This document shows, piece by piece, positions 45,723-54,210 of a stretch of 64,000 nt of DNA. The notes under the pieces are model-generated. The model was not told the DNA's origin, did not search any database, and worked only from the letters and a program-made list of their open reading frames with translations. The translations under genes and the position numbers were made by a program. The first letter of the stretch is position 1, and each line of letters opens with the position of its first letter. The DNA is from Peteryoungia ipomoeae (GTDB taxonomy: Bacteria; Pseudomonadota; Alphaproteobacteria; Rhizobiales; Rhizobiaceae). The stretch lies in the NCBI RefSeq assembly GCF_004912165.1, contig NZ_STGV01000002.1:558001-622000 (forward strand), in the 5' to 3' direction.

Positions 45723-47038
45723 GAACGCGTCCTCAAGGAGACGGTACGCTCACCGATGCAGCGCCCCTGATCCAGACCACGATCGATCGCGGCGCGGAAA
45801 TGGATACCCCCATAGAGACGCGAAATCCCAGCCTCCTCAGCGGCCGCCCAGAAGCTGTCGAAGGACCGGTTCGGGAGCTTGTCCTTTTCGTGCGTTGCGT
45901 CCGTGAATGCATAGTTCTCTCCGAAGAAGGCGGTGAGAACGGTGGCAGCCGCCCCCGACTGGGTCGAATGGCCGCTCGGATACTCGGGAAATGGCGGGGT
46001 AATGAGGAGCGGCTCCCACTTGGGGTCAATCACGCGGCGGACATATGTCACCGGGCGGACGAGATCGTAAGCGAATTTCTGGTTCCAGCATCCGATAAAC
46101 GCATCGGCAAGTGTGATCCCGAGGCGCGCCAGCAGGTCGGCATGGTCTACCGCACTTGCATTCTGTCGTTCCAGTTGCTCCAGCGCGATCACGATCCAAT
46201 GACCGGGTGGCGTTGGTGACAGCATGGGATCGTCGGACCAGAAGCGTGCGATGGCACGATGCTCCGGGGTCAGATTTTTGACCGCGTCATAGACCTCATA
46301 AGCTTCTTTGTAGAACTGAGAGTTCTTTTCCTCGCTATAGGCTGGTGGTGATGGCAAACCGCATTCAGCACCGGAGTTGAGCACGAAGGGTCGGTTTTCA
46401 CCCCATTTCGGCAGAAGGGGTGTCTGCTGCTGGTTGATCAAGCTGGTCGGAACCCAGTGAGCCGGCCCCTCGTGCAGGGCATACTCAATGGGAAAGCCCA
46501 TATTTTCGATCTGATCTCCGCCATCTCTTGCCGCCCAAGCGAGAATATGTGCGGCTACATCCCGACCATAGGCCTCACTTCGCGCGACCACCTCTGCTGA
46601 CGTGTCTTCGCTGACCTGCGCCTTAAGCTTTTCCGTCATTCGCTTCAGCGCTCTTTGCCCTGTCGGCCCGGTATTACCGAAGAGTTTTGCTGCTGCCGAC
46701 GAAAGCGCTGCCTGCATCACCACCGCTTCATCATAGGTCTCGCCAGCGACGCGCGGCGGGACAGGCTCCAGATCGTTAACCTGGCCGGCGAGCGTGGTGA
46801 GCGACCGATCGCCAGATGCCAATGCCTCGAAGGCGGTAATGCCGAGATACGCGAAAGCACGACTGGCCACTGGCGGGGAATAGGTAGGCGTATGTCGCGT
46901 GAGCTCGATCACCAGCCGATACCAATCGCGCAGGACCGTCTGCGCACCGGTCGGCGCAGCAGCCGAGGCTGACGATAGCATCCAGGACACCAATATGAAG
47001 GTTAACACGAGGGAACGCGCCACCACTGCCTTCATCAT
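45719..47038 (-). CDS. exported vanadium-dependent haloperoxidase-like protein (PAP2 superfamily)
   Basis: The 439-residue protein has a signal peptide (residues 1-27) and the three PAP2/haloperoxidase motifs: KFAYDLVRP (Lys321, Arg328), EYPSGHS (Ser355, Gly356, His357) and SRLYGGIHFRAAID (Arg407, His413). Lys, Arg, Ser-Gly, the acid-base His and the vanadate-ligand His of fungal chloroperoxidase have direct counterparts. The spacing to the last Asp is two residues longer than in the simple motif. It may oxidise halides with peroxide or be a phosphatase of the same fold. The reaction cannot be told from sequence reading. It is first in a two-gene unit with the CRTAC1 protein. Confidence 0.85.
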   Translation of the reverse strand: MMKAVVARSLVLTFILVSWMLSSASAAAPTGAQTVLRDWYRLVIELTRHTPTYSPPVASRAFAYLGITAFEALASGDRSLTTLAGQVNDLEPVPPRVAGETYDEAVVMQAALSSAAAKLFGNTGPTGQRALKRMTEKLKAQVSEDTSAEVVARSEAYGRDVAAHILAWAARDGGDQIENMGFPIEYALHEGPAHWVPTSLINQQQTPLLPKWGENRPFVLNSGAECGLPSPPAYSEEKNSQFYKEAYEVYDAVKNLTPEHRAIARFWSDDPMLSPTPPGHWIVIALEQLERQNASAVDHADLLARLGITLADAFIGCWNQKFAYDLVRPVTYVRRVIDPKWEPLLITPPFPEYPSGHSTQSGAAATVLTAFFGENYAFTDATHEKDKLPNRSFDSFWAAAEEAGISRLYGGIHFRAAIDRGLDQGRCIGERTVSLRTRS

Positions 47039-47289
47039 CCCCCTCCCAAGGTATTCGAAGCCATCTCAATCGATTGAAGACGGATTAAGCACGGGGTTGA
47101 AGCGCGGACAAGAGGGAGGAGTTCAACAACAGGTGCGCAAATTCCGCCTTCAGACATCCAACAAACAGAGATCGAAGGGGAAAACACTACTCAGGCAATG
47201 GATTTGAATCGCTGGCTGATGCCACAGTTACGGACAACCGCTGTGAGAACGCACGTCGATAGGTTTCAGCGAAAGCCAAGGATAATCAG

Positions 47290-47592
47290 ATGGAAAAGCC
47301 CAAGGTGTCTATTGCCTACTGCACACAATGCAACTGGCTGCTCCGGTCGGCGTGGATGGCGCAGGAGTTGCTACAGACTTTTTCAACCGATCTGGGCGAG
47401 GTCTCGCTCATACCCGGTACGGGCGGCATGTTCGAAATCCGGGTCAATGGGGACCTGATTTGGGAGCGGAAACGTGACGGCGGATTTCCGGGACCAAAAG
47501 ACCTGAAGCAGCGCATCCGGGACGTTATCGATCCGAATCGGGATCTCGGTCATGTAGACCGTTCCAGCAAAAACGAGGAGCTTGACACCTGA
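47290..47592 (+). CDS. SelT/SelW/SelH family protein (Rdx-type)
   Basis: The 100-residue protein has the thioredoxin-like start YCTQCNWLLRSAWMAQELL with a CxxC at Cys11 and Cys14, where eukaryotic SelW has Cys-x2-Sec. It continues with EVSLIPGTGGMFEIRVNG and ends with a variable tail. The family is implicated in redox reactions, without a defined substrate. AAGGATA precedes the ATG. The 250 bp upstream hold no other gene that I can see. Confidence 0.9.
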   Translation: MEKPKVSIAYCTQCNWLLRSAWMAQELLQTFSTDLGEVSLIPGTGGMFEIRVNGDLIWERKRDGGFPGPKDLKQRIRDVIDPNRDLGHVDRSSKNEELDT

Positions 47593-47634
47593 CGCCGGAG
47601 GAGAGGCGGCTGATCGGCCGCCTCAAAGGTCCGC

Positions 47635-48084
47635 TCAATAGTAGGGTGAGCGGCACTTCTTGTAATAACCGCGACTTGCCAGGAAGGTATTGGTGCGCGG
47701 GTTGTAGGACCGATAGCGATCGAGGCACCAATCGACATGCCGTCGCCAGTTGGAACCGCGCGGTCTCGCTGGCTCATCGTAAACAGATGGCGGTGGCGGG
47801 CGACGATAGTGGCGCGGCGGCGGTGGATGGTACCCTGGCTCGTCGTCATAATACGGCGGAGGGTCATAGCGGGGTGGCGGCGGTGGCGGGCGACGATACC
47901 GCGGCGGCGGCTCGTCCCAGACTTCAAAGCAGCCATTAAAATCACAGACCAGATCGACATTTTCGACCAAGGCATTGTTGCTCATTTGCGGTCGCGCCGG
48001 AGCCGGCATCGCCGCCTCCGCCATGGATACGCACGACTGGGCACCGATCAGCGCCAAAGCCATGACGACACGCTTGTTTAACAT
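47635..48084 (-). CDS. BA14K family secreted protein
   Basis: The 149-residue protein has a signal peptide (residues 1-25), a proline/tyrosine-rich middle with repeated PPPPRY-type units and the BA14K C-terminus VDWCLDRYRSYNPRTNTFLA followed by SRGYYKKC. BA14K was first described as an immunoreactive Brucella protein, and members are common in Rhizobiales envelopes. It is convergent with the SelW-like gene. A GC hairpin (47603-47624) without a T-run lies between them. Confidence 0.88.
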   Translation of the reverse strand: MLNKRVVMALALIGAQSCVSMAEAAMPAPARPQMSNNALVENVDLVCDFNGCFEVWDEPPPRYRRPPPPPPRYDPPPYYDDEPGYHPPPPRHYRRPPPPSVYDEPARPRGSNWRRHVDWCLDRYRSYNPRTNTFLASRGYYKKCRSPYY

Positions 48085-48250
48085 TGTCTCTTTCCCTGCT
48101 TTCGAGCGAACACAATCGGATGTTCGCCTTAACGCGAATAGTGGGGGCGTCGATCACGGCTTTTTGACGACTGGGGTCATAGGCAGGGGTGGACAATGAC
48201 AAAGCCGAGACCGGATTTTGCGACATGACATGAATTCTTCAAAAAGCCGG

Positions 48251-48279
48251 TTGACACCGCCGGGCAGCCCCAGTACATG
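48251..48279 (+). promoter_or_regulatory. promoter of tRNA-Leu
   Basis: TTGACA (48251-48256) and TACATG (48274-48279) are separated by 17 bp. The predicted start lies about 5 bases before the tRNA. Confidence 0.6.
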
Positions 48280-48289
48280 GCTCCTCGTC

Positions 48290-48376
48290 GCCCAGATGGC
48301 GGAATTGGTAGACGCGCCAGCTTCAGGTGCTGGTACTCGAAAGGGTGTGGAGGTTCGAGTCCTCTTCTGGGCACCA
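48290..48376 (+). tRNA. tRNA-Leu (anticodon CAG)
   Basis: This is an 87-base type II tRNA with acceptor stem GCCCAGA / TCTGGGC, discriminator A and an encoded CCA. The anticodon arm is CCAGC-TTCAGGT-GCTGG, giving CAG. The long variable arm (TACTCGAAAGGGTGT region) is typical of leucine tRNAs. Confidence 0.96.
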
Positions 48377-48423
48377 AATTCCTTTCAGATCAAGGCCTTG
48401 TCCTGATTTGAAAACGTCGCAAG

Positions 48424-48447
48424 AAGCCCGGTTCGCCGGGCTTTTTT
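48424..48447 (+). terminator. rho-independent terminator after tRNA-Leu
   Basis: AAGCCCGG / CCGGGCTT with a TTCG tetraloop is followed by a run of T residues. Confidence 0.85.
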
Positions 48448-48520
48448 GTTGTCTGCGGAAGCCTTTGACCACAAGGGCTGCGCCTCCTTAGTTTTCCTCA
48501 ACAGATTGCCGGAGAGTTCC

Positions 48521-48733
48521 TTGGAAGAGACCGTCGCCATCGAGACGCGCAGCGATTTTGCGCTTTGGGCCATCGAGCGCGCCAAGGAGATTGTCGCGCA
48601 GGAGGGAACGTCACTGGCGCTGGCTGCGCGCGATATGGACGAGGAAGCACTGCGCGAGGCAGGGCAAAAGCTCGGAACCGCGATCAGCGAAGCAATGCTG
48701 GAAGTCTTCGACGGTCTGCTCGGCCAAGAGTGA
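48521..48733 (+). CDS. small helical protein of unknown function
   Basis: A 70-residue frame starts at a TTG (48521) with GGAG six bases upstream. The product begins LEETVAIETRSDFALWAIER and is predicted to be all helical, with AKEIVAQEG and AISEAMLEVFDGLLGQE. No family was recognised. The earlier start at 48446 would lie in the tRNA terminator and is rejected. Confidence 0.5.
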   Translation: MEETVAIETRSDFALWAIERAKEIVAQEGTSLALAARDMDEEALREAGQKLGTAISEAMLEVFDGLLGQE

Positions 48734-48765
48734 TTCGTGACCGATGTCTGCAGAGTGCAGATCCT

Positions 48766-49158
48766 TCAGTCTATGATGCGCGGATTGACGCCGGGATACC
48801 ACATGCGTCCGCTCGCCGGCGGCTGGGTTCCCTGATAGACCACACCGTTCTTCTCGCAGCGATAGACCGTATAGGGTAACGTGTCGCGCAGGTCACGGCG
48901 GTTGATCCGGTTCGGGATCACCGTCCGGGTCTCGCAATTCATCTCTTCGCCAAACTGCTGCGCCGGATCCTGTGGCTTGACGCCTGGCAGGTCATGGAAC
49001 TGCACCTCGCCCGCTTTTCCCCAGGCAATCGCCGGATCCTGTGCTGCGGCTGGAACGACAGCGGCCAACAGGGCAATCGGCACGGCGACAAGGTGCGCAC
49101 GCCCAAAGCGGGCGACCCAGGCCAAGGTCGACGATACCTTCAAAAAATAATCCGACAT
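48766..49158 (-). CDS. exported protein of unknown function
   Basis: The 130-residue protein begins MSDYFLKVSSTLAWVARFGR, then a hydrophobic stretch (LVAVPIALLAAVVPAAA) that should act as a Sec signal. The mature part contains two cysteines and the motif TLPYTVYRCEKNGVVYQGTQ. The fold and role are unknown. The start at 49158 leaves out 16 upstream residues that look unlike a signal peptide. Confidence 0.65.
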   Translation of the reverse strand: MSDYFLKVSSTLAWVARFGRAHLVAVPIALLAAVVPAAAQDPAIAWGKAGEVQFHDLPGVKPQDPAQQFGEEMNCETRTVIPNRINRRDLRDTLPYTVYRCEKNGVVYQGTQPPASGRMWYPGVNPRIID

Positions 49159-49227
49159 GCCGCGAGTTCCGGTTCTACTGCTGCCTGGATATAAGCGCTC
49201 AGCCAACCAGCGCCAAGGTTTGGCGGT

Positions 49228-50082
49228 TCACGTTTCGGCGATGGGACGGCGGTAGCCAGTGGGCTGACCATAGAGCCAACCGATGCGCTCGATGGCACCC
49301 TCCAGCGTCTCCCGCGCAACGGACATGGTATGGCCATTGGCGTGCAGCAGAGTTCTCTCATCTTCCATGATCGCCACATGGCCTTTCCAGAAGACGAGAT
49401 CGCCGCGACGAAGCGCGTCACGTTCAATCACAATACCAAGCTTCTCTGCCTGCATGTCGCTGTCACGAGGGGCAGCCTCTCCGACCATGGCCATCGACAA
49501 CTGCACCAGACCCGAACAATCGATCCCAAAGGCAGACTTGCCACCCCAGAGATAGGGCGTCTCGATAAAGCGGGCTGCGACATGGACATAGTCCCCGAGA
49601 GGGGCATCGCTCAATGCCCGCAGGTGTCTAGCGATCACAGCGTCGCCATTGGACAGCAGCAGATAAAGCATCCCGCGCGTTTCGATTTCGCCGACAATCG
49701 ACAGCCGGCTACCCATTGACAGCGCCCGTCGCATTGGAAATTTCAGATCTGCGCCAGAGTAGACAAAAGTTCTGGGAACACAGACGACATGGGTCGGCTG
49801 TTGCGAGGGAGCCAAGGCGGATTCGGGCAGATAACCAACATAACCGTCAGAAGCGGCCTTGACCCAGGCAAAGCCATCCTTGCGCTCCAGAACGCCGACG
49901 GCCTCTCCGATCAATAGCTCTGTATCGATACCTGCGGTCAGATCGGGCCGAGGGCGCAACGGAACGACCGGGGCAGCGATCATTGCCGGTTGTGGTACAA
50001 CGAAACGCTCTGCCTCGACCTGTCCCTGGAGCACCTGATCGGCAAGGTCGGGGCGATAGGCATTGAGGCGCCGATCGAGCAT
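49228..50082 (-). CDS. NlpC/P60 family peptidoglycan hydrolase with SH3-like region
   Basis: The 284-residue protein has an SH3-like N-terminal half (residues 40-160, with LLIGEAVGVLERKDGFAWVK) and a C-terminal NlpC/P60 domain. The catalytic Cys lies in FGIDCSGLVQLSM, His in WKGHVAIMED and the third polar residue in LLHANGHT. NlpC/P60 enzymes cut gamma-D-Glu-diamino acid bonds in peptidoglycan. No signal peptide is visible. The ATG at 50082 follows AAGGAGA and is preferred to the GTG two codons upstream. The M17 aminopeptidase gene lies upstream, beyond the MarR gene. Confidence 0.9.
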   Translation of the reverse strand: MLDRRLNAYRPDLADQVLQGQVEAERFVVPQPAMIAAPVVPLRPRPDLTAGIDTELLIGEAVGVLERKDGFAWVKAASDGYVGYLPESALAPSQQPTHVVCVPRTFVYSGADLKFPMRRALSMGSRLSIVGEIETRGMLYLLLSNGDAVIARHLRALSDAPLGDYVHVAARFIETPYLWGGKSAFGIDCSGLVQLSMAMVGEAAPRDSDMQAEKLGIVIERDALRRGDLVFWKGHVAIMEDERTLLHANGHTMSVARETLEGAIERIGWLYGQPTGYRRPIAET

Positions 50083-50094
50083 GTCCACTCTCCT

Positions 50095-50430
50095 TCAGCC
50101 GAGCTTGCGGCCATTGGCGATCACGCGGTCGCCGAGTTTTTCCAGATAAAGGGCACCGTCGACGGTGCGCCTGACGATGACACTGCGGCGATCAAATTCG
50201 TCACGCACACGGTCCACCAAACCCAACTGACCGAGGGTGTCGAGGGCGCGGGTGACAACCGGCTTTGCGACGTTCAGCGTTGCCGCAAGACCGCGAACCG
50301 TGTGCGGCGGTGGCACCAGATAGACTTCAAGCAGGATGGCAAGCTGGCGCAGAGTGAGATCGCGCGCATCACCGCGAACCTGTTCCGCAGTCACGCTATG
50401 CCAAAGGCCCAGGGCCTGGCTTGGCGTCAT
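50095..50430 (-). CDS. MarR-type winged-helix regulator
   Basis: The 111-residue protein is a compact MarR-like winged helix with RDLTLRQLAILLEVYLVPPP, VRGLAATLNVAKPVVTRALD and LGLVDRVRDEFDRRSVIVRR, which forms the wing. The start at 50430 (MTPSQALGLWHSV) follows family practice. ATGs at 50442 and a TTG at 50454 also exist. It lies between the aminopeptidase and NlpC/P60 genes, and its targets are unknown. Confidence 0.82.
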   Translation of the reverse strand: MTPSQALGLWHSVTAEQVRGDARDLTLRQLAILLEVYLVPPPHTVRGLAATLNVAKPVVTRALDTLGQLGLVDRVRDEFDRRSVIVRRTVDGALYLEKLGDRVIANGRKLG

Positions 50431-50543
50431 CTCGAGGCCCATGCCGCATCCCAACCATCGCGGCGCACCCTGCCCCGCTTCGCATGCCTATAATTCCGGC
50501 AAGCCTGGGCCGAAGCAAGAGCCAGGCGCGCAGAAATCAGCGC

Positions 50544-51929
50544 TCAGCCAAGGCTGAGATGACGATAGAGGGCTCGGATTGCCTGGGCTTCACCGCCGAC
50601 GGGCGAATGGGCGCGCTCGCTCGGCGACCATCCGAAGATGTCGAAATGCGCCCAGGAACGACCTGGCGACACAAACCGCTTGAGGAAAAGAGCAGCCGTG
50701 ACCGCGCCGGCCATGCCGCCCGAAGGGGCGTTGGTCAGGTCAGCAATCTGTGCTTTCAGCATCCGCTCGTAACCCTTGTAGAGCGGCAGGCGCCACAGCG
50801 GATCATCGACGGCAAGGCTTGCATCGGCGATGCCATGGGCAAGATCCTCGTCATCGGTAAAGAAAGGTGGCAGGTCAGGGCCCAGCGCCACGCGGGCAGC
50901 GCCCGTCAATGTGGCCATATCGATCAAAAGATCCGGCTCGCTTGCATCGGCATAAGCCAGCGCATCGGCAAGTATCAATCGCCCTTCCGCGTCGGTATTG
51001 TCGATCTGGACAGTCAGCCCCTTGCGGCTACGGTAGACGTCGCCGGGGCGGAAGGCGTTGCCAGCAATCGCATTCTCGACCGCGGGGATGACCACCGTGA
51101 GATCGATCTTGAGTTTGGCGTCCATGATCATCAGGGCGAGACCCAGGACATTGGCAGCACCGCCCATGTCTTTCTTCATCAGCAGCATGGACGAAGCCGG
51201 CTTGATATCAAGGCCACCAGTATCGAAGCTCACGCCCTTGCCAACGAGGGTTACCTTTCGGTGACCCTTCTTGCCCCAGCGCATCTCGATGAGACGCGGG
51301 GCGACCGTTGAGGCGCGGCCGACAGCATGAATGAGCGGAAAATTCTGGGCAAGCAGGTCATCGCCTGCGATGACGGAAACCTCCGCCTTGTAGTGCTCTG
51401 CGAGGCGTCGGACAGCACCTTCGATGTCCGCTGGGCTCATGTCATTGGCAGGTGTGTTGATCAGGTCGCGGGCAAGATAGACACCGGCGATCTGGCGCTT
51501 GATATCGGCTGCATCGGCATCCTGAGGGATCAGAAGACGCGGTTCGGTGACACGCTCTGAACGGTACTTGTCAAAGCTGTAGGCGCCGAGACCATAACCG
51601 AGCAGCAAGCGGTTGGCCGTCAATGGTGCTGTCTCGATATGCCAATCACCGGCGGGAAGCATTCGGGCAAGCTTGCCCGTCAGATAAGGGTTTTCCGAGG
51701 GGTTGCTCCCGAGGCCCAAAAGAGCGCCGCCCAGATGACCTTCCGCCGTTGGGACAAGGAGAAGGCTACCAGTTTCAGCCTTGAAGCCGGCCTTGCGCGC
51801 CCAGTCCAGGGCCACCGGATCAAGGGTCCCCGTCTCAACATGCGCTGGCGTGACCGCAAACACGGGAAGGGTTTTGCCACCCTTCGTGCTGAAGGGAGAC
51901 GGACGTTCAATCAACTGGAAGGGAGCCAT
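50544..51929 (-). CDS. leucyl aminopeptidase family protein (M17)
   Basis: The 461-residue protein has the M17 signature NTDAEGRLILADAL, the metal ligands in VGKGVSFDTGGLDIKPASSM (Lys and Asp) and MKKDMGGAANVLGLA. M17 enzymes remove N-terminal residues from peptides with two metal ions. It resembles the shorter alphaproteobacterial branch more than PepA. The start at 51929 (MAPFQLIERPSPFSTK) is preferred to 51974. Confidence 0.92.
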   Translation of the reverse strand: MAPFQLIERPSPFSTKGGKTLPVFAVTPAHVETGTLDPVALDWARKAGFKAETGSLLLVPTAEGHLGGALLGLGSNPSENPYLTGKLARMLPAGDWHIETAPLTANRLLLGYGLGAYSFDKYRSERVTEPRLLIPQDADAADIKRQIAGVYLARDLINTPANDMSPADIEGAVRRLAEHYKAEVSVIAGDDLLAQNFPLIHAVGRASTVAPRLIEMRWGKKGHRKVTLVGKGVSFDTGGLDIKPASSMLLMKKDMGGAANVLGLALMIMDAKLKIDLTVVIPAVENAIAGNAFRPGDVYRSRKGLTVQIDNTDAEGRLILADALAYADASEPDLLIDMATLTGAARVALGPDLPPFFTDDEDLAHGIADASLAVDDPLWRLPLYKGYERMLKAQIADLTNAPSGGMAGAVTAALFLKRFVSPGRSWAHFDIFGWSPSERAHSPVGGEAQAIRALYRHLSLG

Positions 51930-52054
51930 GGTTTTAATACTTTCAAGGGCGAATCGCAGAGCCTCGATTAACACTCCATTAGGGTTAACGGATTATTGCT
52001 TGGGTGGAGATTGCGGTCGATTCGCCAGACGAGACTGCAGATAAGTTTCGGGGC

Positions 52055-52882
52055 ATGAACATGGTCGGTCGGGATAAAAGCGCGCAGCACAAAAGAATTG
52101 CAGTGGCAGTTGCCTTGATGGCAGGCCTATTGCTGGGCGTGACCGGCTGCGCCAGCAGCAAGAAACCTCTCACCACCGGTTCCATCCCCAAGCTGTCAAA
52201 ACCCGTTGACTCCATGACGGAACCGGAACTGGCGCGCGCGGCAGAGGCCATCGGTCAATCCTACGAGCGCAATCCAATGGACCGGAATATCGGCCTTTCC
52301 TACGCCAATGTGCTGATGATGTCTGGTCGAAATGCCCAGGCACTCGCGGTCATGCAGCAGGTGGCGATAGCGCATCCGAGCGACCGCGAGACGCTGGCCG
52401 CCCTCGGCAAGGCACAAGCCGCCGCCGGGCAGCTTGAAAAGGCACTTGGAACGATCGGGCGTGCACAGACACCAGACCGCCCCGACTGGCGGCTCTATTC
52501 CGCTGAAGGCGCCGTCCTCGACCAGCTCGGTCGGTCCAGCGAAGCCCGATCCCGTTATCGTATGGCACTGCAGATGCAGCCCAACGATCCGAGCGTTCTG
52601 TCGAACCTCGGCATGTCCTATGTTCTCTCCGGGGACCTCAAATCGGCGGAAACTCAGCTTCGCCAGGCGTCGCAGCAGCCGGGCGCCGACAGCCGCGTGC
52701 GCCAGAACCTGGCGCTGGTCATCGGCCTGCAGGGACGCTTCCAGGAGGCTGAACAGATCGCGTCCCAGGAACTGAACCCGCAGCAGGCGGCAGCAAACCT
52801 GCAGTACCTGCGTGGTATGCTGAGCCAGCAAAATTCTTGGAAGCAGCTTGCCAAGGAAGACAAGGCGAAAAAGGCAAGCTGA
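52055..52882 (+). CDS. TPR-repeat lipoprotein (TadD-like)
   Basis: The 275-residue protein has a basic N-terminus, a lipoprotein signal peptide ending LLLGVTGC with a lipobox cysteine, and several TPR-like helical repeats such as AEGAVLDQLGRSSEARSRYR and LSNLGMSYVLSGDLKSAETQ. It looks like TadD, a pilotin-like protein of Flp pilus systems, but no tad genes are nearby. The start at 52055 (MNMVGRDKSAQHKR) is chosen. An ATG at 52061 is equally possible. Confidence 0.8.
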   Translation: MNMVGRDKSAQHKRIAVAVALMAGLLLGVTGCASSKKPLTTGSIPKLSKPVDSMTEPELARAAEAIGQSYERNPMDRNIGLSYANVLMMSGRNAQALAVMQQVAIAHPSDRETLAALGKAQAAAGQLEKALGTIGRAQTPDRPDWRLYSAEGAVLDQLGRSSEARSRYRMALQMQPNDPSVLSNLGMSYVLSGDLKSAETQLRQASQQPGADSRVRQNLALVIGLQGRFQEAEQIASQELNPQQAAANLQYLRGMLSQQNSWKQLAKEDKAKKAS

Positions 52883-52906
52883 CAAGGGAAATACCGGAAA
52901 CAGCGT

Positions 52907-53494
52907 TCAATCCGGCAGGACGAGTCGACTCCGGCCACTGGTTAGATCCCGCAGCAACTCTGCTACCCGTGCCTCATCGCCTTGGCGGAGGCTCACGGTC
53001 AGCGTGACACCCTCGGCCTCAAACGTCTCCGACAGAGTCAGGTGATCAACCGCCTGCAGCCGGGCCTTGACCAATGCCAGATCCGAAAAACTGCAGAAGG
53101 CCTCGGCGCTCGTCATTGGGATGACCTCCCTCTTCTCCGCCAGGCGCAACATTTCGGCAGCGGTGCCGCCGTAGGCTCGCATAAGACCACCGCTGCCCAA
53201 AAGGATTCCGCCGAAAAAGCGGGTGACCAAGACAACGATCGCATCAAGAGCCTGACCGTCGATCGCCTGCAGGATCGGCTTTCCTGCGGTGCCTGATGGC
53301 TCCCCGTCATCGGAGAAGCGATACGTCTGGCCAAGCCGCCAGGCCCAGCAATTGTGATTGGCCGTCGGGTTCGAGCGGGCTGCGAGAAAGCTCCTTGCCT
53401 CCTCTTCGGAGCCGATGGGGGTTGCCATCGCTATAAATCGGCTCTTCTTGATCTCTCGAACCTGTTCCACCTCATGTGCAAGGGTGAAGGCCAT
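52907..53494 (-). CDS. YigZ/IMPACT family protein
   Basis: The 195-residue protein has the IMPACT domain blocks KKSRFIAMATPIGSEEEARS, NHNCWAWRLGQTYRFSDDGE, PSGTAGKPILQAIDG and VTRFFGGILLGSGGLMRAYG. Members are linked to translation stress in eukaryotes and are of unknown role in bacteria. The start at 53494 (MAFTLAHEVEQVR) is consistent with the family. It is convergent with the TPR lipoprotein gene and ends 24 bp from it. Confidence 0.9.
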   Translation of the reverse strand: MAFTLAHEVEQVREIKKSRFIAMATPIGSEEEARSFLAARSNPTANHNCWAWRLGQTYRFSDDGEPSGTAGKPILQAIDGQALDAIVVLVTRFFGGILLGSGGLMRAYGGTAAEMLRLAEKREVIPMTSAEAFCSFSDLALVKARLQAVDHLTLSETFEAEGVTLTVSLRQGDEARVAELLRDLTSGRSRLVLPD

Positions 53495-53495
53495 G

Positions 53496-53960
53496 TCACT
53501 TCCCGTCCGCAGCGACCCGGCCGAGAGGCGCAGCGAATTGGGCCTCATTGTCGCAAAGCCAACCTTCCAACGCCTTGACGACGGATAGCCGGAGCGCGGC
53601 TTTCATCGCAAGCGCACGGGCGAGCGATGGGTCACGGGCGGAGAAACCAAGCTCGCCCATGATGGCCGAAGGCGTCATTCGCCGCTTGCGCATGACCATC
53701 TCGATCCGCGCAATGGTGGAGGGCAAGAGGTAGCGACCATTGGCAATGAGCAGCTCCGTCTCGCGGCCCATGTCTGCTGCAGCTTCGCTTGCAAGCACCG
53801 TCTCCTGATCCTCTAACGACGCCGTCATGGAGGTCTGATGTCCTGATGCACGCGACTCAGCGGCCACGAGATCAAGGAAGGCGCGACGTTCCTCGGGAGT
53901 GGTGACGCTCCAGGTTTTCAGCAGCTTCTTCAGATGATTGGGTTTGATTTTCTTCGACAT
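53496..53960 (-). CDS. small protein of unknown function
   Basis: The 154-residue product begins MSKKIKPNHLKKLLKTWSVT and has helical segments LPSTIARIEMVMRKRRMTPS and SLARALAMKAALRLSVVKAL. It has no signal peptide or membrane helix and no recognised family. The MRKRRMTPSAIMGELGFSAR stretch may be a DNA- or nucleic-acid-binding helix-turn-helix. It is 1 bp upstream of the YigZ-like gene, so the two may be co-transcribed. Confidence 0.6.
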   Translation of the reverse strand: MSKKIKPNHLKKLLKTWSVTTPEERRAFLDLVAAESRASGHQTSMTASLEDQETVLASEAAADMGRETELLIANGRYLLPSTIARIEMVMRKRRMTPSAIMGELGFSARDPSLARALAMKAALRLSVVKALEGWLCDNEAQFAAPLGRVAADGK

Positions 53961-54210
53961 CGGGCTTTCCGTTGGTACTCCCTGCCTAGCCCGCCCCCGG
54001 CGCGAAGGCGAGAAAAAAAGTTAAGGAGGAGCACATTCTGTTCAGAGCAAATTTTGCCTTTTGGTGCAGCGGGATCCGAGCCTTTGAAAGGGAATTTTGG
54101 CTGTCGCTCATTAGCAAAACACGGAGCAAGGCAAGCAGTCATTAACCTTTATTTTCTACTGAAAGAGGCTGTCACAGTGTTTTCGTATCTCGTCAGCGTT
54201 CAGGTTTTCG

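Noticed and set aside
47603..47624. GC hairpin between SelW-like and BA14K genes as a terminator
   Set aside because: The 8-bp stem is real but no T-run follows on either strand, so termination is not supported.
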